Assembly: GCA_964453645.1 (NCBI GenBank)
Contig: CAYVRJ010000010.1
Location: 1 to 64,000 of the forward strand
Length of the DNA: 64,000 bases
Direction: 5' to 3'
Source: CAYVRJ01 sp964453645
GTDB taxonomy: Bacteria > Bacillota > Clostridia > Christensenellales > JAWKQI01
The translations under genes and the position numbers were made by a program. This document shows, piece by piece, positions 51,410 through 59,741 of this stretch; position 1 is the first letter of the stretch, and every line of letters begins with the position of its first letter. The notes under the pieces were generated by a model, which was given only the letters and a program-made list of their open reading frames with translations, ran no database searches and was not told the origin of the DNA.

Positions 51410-53835
51410 CCTTCCTCATTTTCCGTTTCGGGCAGCAGTGCAACACTCACAACGCTGATCTCCTGAGTCAACCGCATGAGCCGCACACCCTGGGTGCTCC
51501 GTCCAAATGTGGACACTTCCGAAATATTCACCCGGATCACCACCCCTGCATCGTTTACGATCATCAAATCCTCTGTGCCCGCAACCACCTTCAGCGCAGC
51601 CAACCGGCCGGTCTTATCCGTGACGTTGAGGGTCTTAATGCCACTTCCGCCCCGGTATTGCACCCGGTACTCGCCCTCGGGGGTACGCTTGCCGTAACCC
51701 TTTTCGGTGATCACTAAAATATCGCTGTCGGGGTACACCACGTCTGCATCCACAACATAATCGTCGTTTTTCAGACTCACGGCAATGACACCCATAGCCG
51801 TTCTGCCCATCTCTCGAACGTTGCCGATGGCAAACCGTATGGACATTCCGTTTCGTGTGCCCACGATGATATCGTCGTCGTCCACGGCTTTAAAGACGCA
51901 AATCAGCTCGTCGTCCTCACGAAGCCCCACGGCCAGCAAACCGTTTTGGCGAATGTTTGCATAGGCAGACATGGCCGTTTTTTTAATAAACCCTTGCTTG
52001 GTCACAAACACCAGATATCCCTCGTCGTAACCGCTTGCCGGGAACACCGCCGTCACCTTCTCGTCGCTCTCTAAATTGAGCATGTTGATGATGGCAAGCC
52101 CCTTAGCCGTTCTGCCCGCTTCGGGAATTTCGTAACACTTCTTGCGATACACCTTACCCTTGTTGGTAAAATACAAAATCTCCGAATGGGTGCTGGTGAC
52201 AAACACGTGGCGTGCAAAGTCCTCCTCCCGGGTCTGCACCCCTGCAACCCCTCGGCCGCCCCTGCGCTGGGCACGGTATGTGTCTGAGGGTAAGCGCTTG
52301 ATGTAACCAAAGTGGGTGAGGGTTACCGCCATTTCTCCTTCGGCTATGAGTTCGTCTAAATCGATTTCATCCTCCAAGGGAGAGATATCCGTTCTCCTGG
52401 CATCCGCAAAGCGGTTTTTAATCTCCGTCAACTCCTCTTTGATGATGTCCAACACCATCTGAGGGGTGGAGAGAATTTTTTGATAATACTCGATCTTTTT
52501 AAGCAACTCGTTGTACTCGTTTTCCAGCTTATCCCGCTCCAGCCCTGTCAGGCGTTGCAGCCGCATATCCAGAATGGCTTGGGCTTGCTTATCCGAAAAT
52601 CCAAAGGTCTCCATGAGGCCGTTTTTAGCCGTGGGGGTATCTGCGGAGGAGCGTATTAATTTAATTACTTCGTCGATGTGATCCAGTGCCTTGAGCAGCC
52701 CTTCTAGGATGTGTGCCCGAGCCTGTGCTTTTTCCAAGTCGTACTGGGTTCTGCGAACGATTACGTCTTTTTGATGCTCGATGTAGTAGTGCAGTATTTG
52801 CTTTAGGTTGAGCACCTTGGGTTCGTTGTTCACCAGTGCCAGCATAATCACCCCAAAGGTGTCCTGCAACTGGGTTTGTTTATACAAACGGTTGAGCACC
52901 ACGTTGGGGTTGCCATCCCGCTTTAACTCGATGACGATGCGCATACCCTGTTTGTCCGACTCGTCCCGGATATCGGATATGCCGTCCACCTTCTTTTCCT
53001 GCACCAGTTCGGCAATGCGCTCGATGAGGGTGGCTTTGTTTACTTGATAGGGTATTTCGGTGATAACAATACGCAACCTGCCGTTGCCGTATTCCTCCAC
53101 GATGGATTTACCCCGGGTGACAATCTTTCCCCTGCCCGTCTCATAGGCACGGCGAATGCCGCTAAGCCCCATGATGGTACCTCCCGTTGGGAAGTCCGGA
53201 CCGGGCATAATTTTAATGAGATCGGAAATGGATATCTCCGGGTCGTCCATGAGGGCCAGGCAAGCGTCGATGGTTTCTGCTAAGTTGTGGGGTGGGATGT
53301 TGGTGGCCATCCCCACGGCAATACCCCCTGTGCCGTTCACCAAAAGGTTGGGGAACCGTGCGGGCAGCACCGTTGGCTGCATTAACGTTTCGTCAAAGTT
53401 GGGGTAGTAGTCCACCGTGTCCTTTTCCAAATCTCTGAGCATCTCCATGGAGATTTTGGAAAGCCTTGCTTCGGTGTATCGCATGGCCGCAGGGCTGTCC
53501 CCGTCCACCGAACCAAAGTTGCCGTGTCCGTCCACCAGCATGTGGCGAATGGAGAAATCTTGCGCCATGCGCACCATTGCGTCGTATACCGAGCTGTCCC
53601 CGTGGGGGTGGTATTTACCCAGCACGTCACCCACGATTCTCGCACATTTGCGATAGGGTTTGTCTGCGCTTAGGTTTAACTCGCTCATGGAGTAGAGAAT
53701 ACGCCGGTGTACGGGTTTTAAACCGTCCCGCACGTCGGGCAGGGCACGGTTGATGATGACCGCCATGGCGTAGGAGATAAAGGATTTTTTCATCTCCTGT
53801 TCTATATCAATGGGTTGAATTCGCTTTCTATCCAC
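51385..53835 (-). CDS. gyrA: DNA gyrase subunit A
   Basis: An 816-residue type IIA topoisomerase subunit that cuts and rejoins DNA. HPHGDSSVYDAMVRMAQDF is the quinolone-pocket region and keeps Ser and Asp at the usual positions (HGDSSVYDA); AMRYTEARLSK holds the catalytic Tyr. The C-terminal beta-pinwheel (from about residue 500) contains the GyrA box QRRGGRG, which marks it as gyrase rather than topoisomerase IV. The start is GTG behind GAGAGGA. It is transcribed after gyrB with an 18-bp gap. Confidence 0.97.
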   Translation of the reverse strand: MDRKRIQPIDIEQEMKKSFISYAMAVIINRALPDVRDGLKPVHRRILYSMSELNLSADKPYRKCARIVGDVLGKYHPHGDSSVYDAMVRMAQDFSIRHMLVDGHGNFGSVDGDSPAAMRYTEARLSKISMEMLRDLEKDTVDYYPNFDETLMQPTVLPARFPNLLVNGTGGIAVGMATNIPPHNLAETIDACLALMDDPEISISDLIKIMPGPDFPTGGTIMGLSGIRRAYETGRGKIVTRGKSIVEEYGNGRLRIVITEIPYQVNKATLIERIAELVQEKKVDGISDIRDESDKQGMRIVIELKRDGNPNVVLNRLYKQTQLQDTFGVIMLALVNNEPKVLNLKQILHYYIEHQKDVIVRRTQYDLEKAQARAHILEGLLKALDHIDEVIKLIRSSADTPTAKNGLMETFGFSDKQAQAILDMRLQRLTGLERDKLENEYNELLKKIEYYQKILSTPQMVLDIIKEELTEIKNRFADARRTDISPLEDEIDLDELIAEGEMAVTLTHFGYIKRLPSDTYRAQRRGGRGVAGVQTREEDFARHVFVTSTHSEILYFTNKGKVYRKKCYEIPEAGRTAKGLAIINMLNLESDEKVTAVFPASGYDEGYLVFVTKQGFIKKTAMSAYANIRQNGLLAVGLREDDELICVFKAVDDDDIIVGTRNGMSIRFAIGNVREMGRTAMGVIAVSLKNDDYVVDADVVYPDSDILVITEKGYGKRTPEGEYRVQYRGGSGIKTLNVTDKTGRLAALKVVAGTEDLMIVNDAGVVIRVNISEVSTFGRSTQGVRLMRLTQEISVVSVALLPETENEEGYPQEGEE

Positions 53836-53853
53836 AAAAAGTCATTCCTCTCG

Positions 53854-55752
53854 TTAAATATCTAAGTTGGACACCAGCTTGGCGTTTTGTTCGATAAACT
53901 CACGCCGAGGCTCCACCACATCACCCATGAGCAGGGAGAATATCTCGTCGGCTTCGATGGCGTTTTCTAAGGTCACTTGCAGCAACGTGCGGTTTTCTGG
54001 GTCCATGGTGGTGTCCCAGAGCTGGGTTGCGTTCATCTCACCCAAACCCTTGTACCGCTGGATGTTGATGTTGTCCCTGCCGATCTCGGCTAAATAATCC
54101 TCCAACTCCCTGTCCGAATAGAGGTATTTCTCCGTTTTACCCTTGCTCACTTTGTACAGGGGAGGTTGTGCAATAAACACGTGTCCTTCGTCGATTAACG
54201 GCTTCATATAGCGGTAAAAGAAGGTGAGCATGAGGATGCGTATGTGGGAACCGTCCACGTCTGCATCGGTCATACAGATGATCTTGCTGTACCGAAGCTT
54301 AGAGACATCGAACTCCTCTCCAATGCCCGCACCAAAGGCGGTGATCATGGAGCGAATCTCGTTGTTGCCAAGGGCACGGTCGAACCTCGTTTTTTCCACG
54401 TTGAGAATTTTTCCCCGCAGGGGTAAAATTGCCTGATATCGCCTGTCTCTGCCCTGCTTTGCACTGCCGCCTGCGGAATCTCCCTCCACGATGAAGATCT
54501 CGCACTGGGAAGCATCCTTTTCGGAGCAATCGGCAAGCTTGCCGGGCAGGGAGAGGCTGTCCAGCGCACCCTTGCGGCGGGTTAAGTCCCGGGCCTTGCG
54601 GGCAGCTTCTCTGGCCCTTGTGGCCATGATACACTTCTCGACAATTTTTTTAGCGAGAGCGGGGTTTTCCTCCAGGAAGGTGTTCATACCCTCCCCCACG
54701 ATACCCGATACCAGCGCACGAATCTCGCTGTTACCCAGTTTGGTTTTTGTCTGCCCCTCAAACTGAGGTTCGGTGAGTTTCACGCTGATAATGGCTGTCA
54801 TGCCCTCTCGAATGTCGTCTCCCCCCAGATTGGGTTCGCTCTCCTTTAATAATTTAAACTTCCGGGCGTAGTCGTTTACTACTCTGGTCATACCCAGCTT
54901 AAATCCCTCCAAGTGGGTGCCCCCCTCATGGGTGGAGATGTTGTTTGCAAAGGTGAAGATGTTTTCGGTGTACCCGTCGTTGTACTGAATGGCAATTTCC
55001 GCAAAGGAACCGCTCTCCTCCCCACAAAAGTATATGGGGTGCTCGAACAGAGGTGTTTTGGATTTATTTAGGTTTTCCACAAAGGAGCGTATGCCCCCCT
55101 CGTAGCAAAAATTGCTGGTTTTCTCCGTGGCTTGTTCGGAAATTTTAATGTTGATGCCCTTGTTTAAAAAGGACAGTTCCTTGAGCCTAGCCCGCAGGGT
55201 GTCGTAGGAAAACTCTAGGGTTTCAAATATTTCATCGTCGGGGGTAAATTCAATGGTGGTACCCCGCTCTTCCGTTTCCCCCACAATTTTAAGCTCTGTC
55301 AAGGGTTTACCCCGGACATAACTCTGGCTGTAGACCTTCCCCTCCCGCTTCACCGTTGCGGTGAGTTCTTTGGAAAGGGCGTTCACAACGGAAAGACCCA
55401 CTCCGTGAAGCCCTCCCGAGACTTTATACCCCTCTGAATCAAACTTGCCTCCGGCGTGGAGCACAGTGAGGGCAACTTCTAGGGCAGACTTACCAGTCTT
55501 GTGCATTCCCGTGGGAATACCCCTTCCGTTGTCGCTCACCCGAACGCTGCCATCGGCAAACAGAGTGACTTCTATGTTGGTGCAATATCCAGCCATTGCT
55601 TCATCTATTGAGTTATCCACGATTTCATAGACCAGATGGTGCAGACCCCGGGCATCGGTGGAACCGATATACATGCCCGGGCGCTTGCGCACCGGTTCTA
55701 ATCCCTCGAGTACTTGGATATTGTCCTCGTTGTAGGTGTTGTTCACTGACAC
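53854..55752 (-). CDS. gyrB: DNA gyrase subunit B
   Basis: A 632-residue ATPase subunit. The GHKL ATP site shows EIVDNSIDEAMAGYC, VSDNGRGIPTGMH and GGLHGVGLSVVNALS. The TOPRIM domain has FIVEGDSAGGSAKQGRDR and MTDADVDGSHIRILML. The C-terminus reads RYKGLGEMNATQLWDTTMDP. The length is normal for Gram-positive GyrB. It starts at GTG behind GGAGGA. Confidence 0.97.
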   Translation of the reverse strand: MSVNNTYNEDNIQVLEGLEPVRKRPGMYIGSTDARGLHHLVYEIVDNSIDEAMAGYCTNIEVTLFADGSVRVSDNGRGIPTGMHKTGKSALEVALTVLHAGGKFDSEGYKVSGGLHGVGLSVVNALSKELTATVKREGKVYSQSYVRGKPLTELKIVGETEERGTTIEFTPDDEIFETLEFSYDTLRARLKELSFLNKGINIKISEQATEKTSNFCYEGGIRSFVENLNKSKTPLFEHPIYFCGEESGSFAEIAIQYNDGYTENIFTFANNISTHEGGTHLEGFKLGMTRVVNDYARKFKLLKESEPNLGGDDIREGMTAIISVKLTEPQFEGQTKTKLGNSEIRALVSGIVGEGMNTFLEENPALAKKIVEKCIMATRAREAARKARDLTRRKGALDSLSLPGKLADCSEKDASQCEIFIVEGDSAGGSAKQGRDRRYQAILPLRGKILNVEKTRFDRALGNNEIRSMITAFGAGIGEEFDVSKLRYSKIICMTDADVDGSHIRILMLTFFYRYMKPLIDEGHVFIAQPPLYKVSKGKTEKYLYSDRELEDYLAEIGRDNINIQRYKGLGEMNATQLWDTTMDPENRTLLQVTLENAIEADEIFSLLMGDVVEPRREFIEQNAKLVSNLDI

Positions 55753-56031
55753 TTAATATTCCTCCACTAAAGCTTTTAAAAAGTGATTACCCCGCCGCAT
55801 GAGCGTGACGGAGCCTATAATCGAATAGTACAGAACGTGTTTTTGCCCGTGTCTCGCATACACGATGGACTTTGCAGCCTTGTCCCCCTCGATGTACACG
55901 CAGGTACACTTCTCTTGCAGGTTTTCCAAGAGAGAGAGGGTGTCCTTGCAGGACGTGATGTTTTGGGTATTGAATATAAATACGATGTCGGACACGGGAA
56001 TGGCCGTATCTTTTCCCAAACTTAAGATCAT
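55753..56031 (-). CDS. remB: RemB-type (DUF370) regulator
   Basis: A 92-residue small protein whose MILSLGKDTAIPVSDIVFIFNTQN start matches the DUF370 family; the C-terminus YYSIIGSVTLMRR fits as well. In B. subtilis RemB (YaaB) lies between recF and gyrB and its paralogue RemA activates matrix genes. Here it is kept directly ahead of gyrB, but recF, dnaN and dnaA are not upstream. The start is the ATG behind GAGGAG; an in-frame start seven codons earlier lacks an SD. Confidence 0.85.
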   Translation of the reverse strand: MILSLGKDTAIPVSDIVFIFNTQNITSCKDTLSLLENLQEKCTCVYIEGDKAAKSIVYARHGQKHVLYYSIIGSVTLMRRGNHFLKALVEEY

Positions 56032-56173
56032 AAGGCTCCTCAAAAACAACATTTCTTCATTATTATATTATATACTACTCTTGGAATAATTAAAAGTGTT
56101 TTTGGATAAAATATAATCTTTTTAACGATATGTTTATATTCTCAAAACAAGTGTTCACCATGGCAATTTCAGA

Positions 56174-56299
56174 ATGCGTATGCATGCAAACAAATTGGCA
56201 GAGGATGTTTTAAATCTTGTTTTATGCGATTTGGAAGACCACGGTTGCGTGATCCCTAAGCCATCTGATTTAATCGAACAACTTCATATTGAAAGATAA
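56174..56299 (+). pseudogene. HicB-like antitoxin remnant
   Basis: A short frame reads MHANKLAEDVLNLVLCDLED then HGCVIPKPSDLIEQL before a stop, matching the central helix and the IPxPSD segment of HicB antitoxins. The N-terminal strands and the C-terminal DNA-binding part are missing, there is no SD, and no hicA is nearby. It is most likely debris of a toxin-antitoxin module. It lies close to duplicated tRNA-Lys ends. Confidence 0.45.
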
Positions 56300-56374
56300 T
56301 TCAGAACAACCACAGGCATCATTACAATGTTGATATTCGGCCCCAACTGGTGACCAATCGGTTCCAATCTCAAC

Positions 56375-56448
56375 AAGCATTAAATTAAAAAAGAACCTTT
56401 GCATACGCAGAAGCTCTTTTTGTTATTTGGTGACCCGCCGGAGATTCG
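56375..56448 (-). repeat. Truncated tRNA-Lys 3' end plus terminator, copy A
   Basis: 74 bp closely matching 56538-56611: the first 20 or so bases of the T-arm/acceptor 3' end of tRNA-Lys with CCA (ATTTGGTGACCCGCCGGAG), followed on the minus strand by the tRNA's terminator-like hairpin and T-run. The similarity reaches a little further left, to about 56358. The rest of the tRNA is missing. Confidence 0.75.
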
Positions 56449-56537
56449 TTTGTGTTCGCTTCGCTCACGGATTATCACTTCCGCCTACGAAACACCAAAC
56501 CATTGGTGTTTCGCTTCACGGCGGTTCGAATCTGATT

Positions 56538-56611
56538 AAGCATTAAACTAAAAAAGAACCTTTGCAAACACAGAAGCTCTTCTTGTTATTTGGTGACCCG
56601 CCGGAGATTCG
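56538..56611 (-). repeat. tRNA-Lys 3' end plus terminator, copy B (functional)
   Basis: Direct repeat of 56375-56448 with a handful of differences; this copy belongs to the intact tRNA-Lys. Between the copies lies a perfect 11-bp inverted repeat CGAAACACCAA/TTGGTGTTTCG. Confidence 0.75.
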
Positions 56612-56666
56612 AACTCCGGACACCATGATTAAAAGTCATGTGCTCTACCGACTGAGCTAGCGGGTC
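56591..56666 (-). tRNA. tRNA-Lys(TTT)
   Basis: Acceptor GACCCGC pairs with GCGGGTC. The anticodon loop CTTTTAA gives TTT, the T-loop is GGAGTTCGAATCTCC, and CCA is encoded. It is the last of four minus-strand tRNAs. Confidence 0.95.
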
Positions 56667-56690
56667 AGGGAATGTGGTTGGTGTAATCAA

Positions 56691-56765
56691 TGGCTGGGGT
56701 GGCAGGATTTGAACCTACGAATGCGGGAGTCAAAGTCCCGTGCCTTACCGCTTGGCGACACCCCA
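56691..56765 (-). tRNA. tRNA-Gln(TTG)
   Basis: Acceptor TGGGGTG pairs with CACCCCA. The anticodon loop CTTTGAC gives TTG, and CCA is encoded. Confidence 0.95.
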
Positions 56766-56838
56766 TCGATTATTGCAATCTTTGTTCAAAACCGTTGCAG
56801 CTCCACAAAAGAAATTCCCAAGGGCACTGCGATTGTTT

Positions 56839-56916
56839 TGGGGTGAATAGTGGGAATCGAACCCACGGCCTCCAGGGCCACAACCTGGCGCTCTAACCGA
56901 CTGAGCTATATCCACC
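56839..56916 (-). tRNA. tRNA-His(GTG)
   Basis: Acceptor GTGGATA pairs with TATTCAC. An extra 5' G (56916) faces the discriminator C, the hallmark of tRNA-His. The anticodon loop TTGTGGC gives GTG, and CCA is encoded. Confidence 0.95.
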
Positions 56917-56951
56917 ACGTTTGGTTTACCCACAGATTCAATTTGTCCGCT

Positions 56952-57028
56952 TGGCGCGCCTGCAGGGACTCGAACCCCGGACACACGGCTTAGAAGGCCG
57001 TTGCTCTATCCACCTGAGCTACAGGCGC
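56952..57028 (-). tRNA. tRNA-Arg(TCT)
   Basis: Acceptor GCGCCTG pairs with CAGGCGC. The anticodon loop CTTCTAA gives TCT, and CCA is encoded. It is the first gene of the Arg-His-Gln-Lys tRNA cluster. Confidence 0.95.
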
Positions 57029-57208
57029 ACGTCCCAATTTGTTCAACTTGCCCGCTTAAAATCCAGCACCTCTTAGCACACGCTGACAAGTATGTATTAT
57101 ACCAAAGGTCCTTCTTTTAGTCAACACTTTTTTGCAAAATAAATTAAAATTTGAGCTTAAAAATTTTATATTCAATTTATATTCACCTACTATACAACGA
57201 CACCAAAA

Positions 57209-57234
57209 CAAGAGCAGCTAAAAAACTGCTCTTG
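57209..57234 (-). terminator. Terminator of the 2-oxoacid dehydrogenase operon
   Basis: CAAGAGCAG / CTGCTCTTG with an 8-base loop, followed by TTTTGG on the minus strand. The T-run is short. Confidence 0.7.
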
Positions 57235-57251
57235 CCTCTTTGGCCGTATGT

Positions 57252-59726
57252 TTAAACGCCTAATTTGTTGATGCGAATCTGCTCCTGCTTTGTAAAGTTG
57301 GTAACCGGGGTGTAACCGGGCAGGGGTGCGATGCGCTCATGATAAGCATCGATGATCCAGCTTGGTTGGGGGAAGAAGTCTGCATCCAGCTCGTAACAAG
57401 GTGTGATCCAGTTCCGTGCGCCCACAACAACGGGGGGAGCATCCAGATAATCGAAGCACAGCTCGGTGATCGTCTGGGCGAATTCCTTCATGTGAGAACC
57501 CCTCTCGCACGCATCTCCCGCAATGATGATCTTACCCGTCTTTTTCACGGATTCGACAACCTTTTCGTAGTTAAAGGGCACTAAGCTGCGTGCATCGATG
57601 ATTTCGGTGGAGATGCCGTACTTTTCTTGCAGTTCCTTCGCTGCGGGCAACACCCGGTACAGGGTTGCACCAATGGAGAGCACTGTTAAATCACTGCCCA
57701 CCCGCTTCACATCGGGTTCGCCAATGGGAATCTCGTAGTAACCCTCGGGCACACCACCCTCATGGAACTCTTCGCCCACATCGTATATTCTCTGGCTCTC
57801 AAAGAAGATGACCGGGTCTGTGCCGTTTAGTGCAGCATTCATAAGTCCCTTTGCGTCGTAGGGTGTTGCGGGGAACACAACTTTTAATCCGGGGATGTGG
57901 GTGGTGAGTGCCGTCCAATCCTGGGAGTGCTGTGCACCGTATTTGGAACCCACCGACATGCGCAGCACGATGGGCATTTTCAGCACGCCAGCCGACATGG
58001 ACTGCCACTTGGACAACTGGTTAAACACCTGATCGCCCGCACGGCCTAAGAAGTCGGCGTACATCAGTTCCACCACTGCACGTCCGCCTACCATGCCGTA
58101 TCCAACGGCTGTGCCCACGATGGCACCCTCGGAGATGGGTGCGTTAAACACCCGGTGATAGGGCATTGCTTCGGTGAGCCCACGGTATACGGCAAATGCA
58201 CCGTCCCAATCCCGGTTTTCCTCGCCATAAGCGATCATGGTGGGATCTTCGTAGAACTTATCCACCATGGCTTCAAAGATACCGTCTCTTAACTGATACA
58301 TCTTATTCTTAGAAACAGGCTTGCCGTTTTCGTCATAGGCAAAGCGCACTTTCTTTGCAATTGCTTTCACCCTTGCATTTTCTTCTTTGGGCTGCAAGAC
58401 ATCGGGTTTTCGGCCCTCTTCCATAATCTTCTTTGTCTGGTTGGAGAACATAATAGAAGAAATGGCGTGGGGTGTCTTTTGCAGATCCATGCGGGGAGAA
58501 ATTTCGTCGGAAGATGCCCACTTCATAACGTTTAAGATATCTGCCTTGACTTTATCCCGCTGTGCTTCGATTTCGCTCTTGGTTGCAACACCGGCATCGA
58601 TCAACTGGCGTTCGAATTCCACAATGGAATCGTGTTGCATCCACATATCTTTTTCTTCTTTGGTGCGGTAGGAATCCGCATCCGAGGGGGAGTGTCCCGA
58701 GAAGCGATAGGTGAGCACGTCTAAGAGTACTGGGCCTTTGCGCTCATCGATGATCTTGCGCTTTCTCTTATATGCGTCGATTACGGCCAAGGGGTTGTAT
58801 CCGTCCACCCGCTCTGCGTGCATTTGTGAAGGAGTCACGCCTGCACCGAACCGGGCAACAAATTCATAGGCCATGGTTTCGCCTCGGGGCTGACCACCCA
58901 TGCCGTAGTTGTTGTTGAAGATGTTGTAGATAATGGGCAAACCACCTTTGTGTTCTTTATCCCACAAAGTGTTGTATTGATCCATGGCAGCAAAGTTCAT
59001 GCCCTCGTATACGGGGCCGCAACCCATGGAAGCGTCGCCAATGTTACAAACCACCAAACCGGGTTTGTTGTTCACACGTTTAAACAGTGCACCGCCAGTG
59101 GAGATATCTCCCGAACCGCCAACGATTGCGTTGTTGGGGAAAGTGCCGAAGGGAATGAAGAATGCGTGCATGGAACCGCCCAAACCCTTGTTGTAACCGT
59201 TGAGCTTTGCAAAAATTTCTGCCAACATGCCGTAGAGCACAAACTCACGGGCCTTGTCCTTCACGTCTTTATAGGAGGAGTGTTTGTCCACCACGCTATA
59301 TGTGGAACCTTCAAAGAAGTTTTCCATAATGTTTAACAGTTCTTTTTCGGAAAGTTCCTCAATGGCTGCCAAACCCTTGGCAATGATTTCCCCGTGGCTT
59401 CTGTGGGAACCAAAAATCCAATCCTCAACCTTTAAGCAATAGGCCTGGCCAACATATGCCGCTTCCTGGCCGATGCCGAGGTGGGCAGGGCCGGGGTTGG
59501 AATAGGCAACGCCTTCGTATTCGCCGGCAGTCTTGATTAAGTTGAGCATGGTTTCGAATTCACGGATATAAAACATATCTCTGTAAATCCGAAGAAACTC
59601 TTCTTTTGAATAGTTTTTCTTTTCGTCCTTGACCGTCTTTTGATATACGTTGACGGGAATATCTTCAAAGGCGATCTTTGAAGGTTTGCGCAAAACATTT
59701 GGGTCTACCAACAGTGTTTTTGTCAT
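57252..59726 (-). CDS. Fused E1 alpha-beta subunit of a 2-oxoacid dehydrogenase complex
   Basis: An 824-residue TPP enzyme in which both E1 chains are one polypeptide. The alpha part (about 1-430) has GSHRSHGE, the TPP/Mg motif starting GDASMGCGPVYEGMNFAAM and ending NIFNNNYGM, and FSGHSPSDADSYR. A linker (about 430-475) leads to the beta part (475-824) with YGEENRDWDGAF, FNAPISEGAIVGTAVGYGM, ELMYADFLGRAGDQVFNQ and GAQHSQDWTA. It decarboxylates a 2-oxoacid, probably pyruvate, and passes the acyl group to E2 lipoamide. Acetoin or branched-chain substrates cannot be excluded. The gene is last in the order E2-E3-E1. Confidence 0.88.
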   Translation of the reverse strand: MTKTLLVDPNVLRKPSKIAFEDIPVNVYQKTVKDEKKNYSKEEFLRIYRDMFYIREFETMLNLIKTAGEYEGVAYSNPGPAHLGIGQEAAYVGQAYCLKVEDWIFGSHRSHGEIIAKGLAAIEELSEKELLNIMENFFEGSTYSVVDKHSSYKDVKDKAREFVLYGMLAEIFAKLNGYNKGLGGSMHAFFIPFGTFPNNAIVGGSGDISTGGALFKRVNNKPGLVVCNIGDASMGCGPVYEGMNFAAMDQYNTLWDKEHKGGLPIIYNIFNNNYGMGGQPRGETMAYEFVARFGAGVTPSQMHAERVDGYNPLAVIDAYKRKRKIIDERKGPVLLDVLTYRFSGHSPSDADSYRTKEEKDMWMQHDSIVEFERQLIDAGVATKSEIEAQRDKVKADILNVMKWASSDEISPRMDLQKTPHAISSIMFSNQTKKIMEEGRKPDVLQPKEENARVKAIAKKVRFAYDENGKPVSKNKMYQLRDGIFEAMVDKFYEDPTMIAYGEENRDWDGAFAVYRGLTEAMPYHRVFNAPISEGAIVGTAVGYGMVGGRAVVELMYADFLGRAGDQVFNQLSKWQSMSAGVLKMPIVLRMSVGSKYGAQHSQDWTALTTHIPGLKVVFPATPYDAKGLMNAALNGTDPVIFFESQRIYDVGEEFHEGGVPEGYYEIPIGEPDVKRVGSDLTVLSIGATLYRVLPAAKELQEKYGISTEIIDARSLVPFNYEKVVESVKKTGKIIIAGDACERGSHMKEFAQTITELCFDYLDAPPVVVGARNWITPCYELDADFFPQPSWIIDAYHERIAPLPGYTPVTNFTKQEQIRINKLGV

Positions 59727-59741
59727 GGTCTCTCTCCTTTT

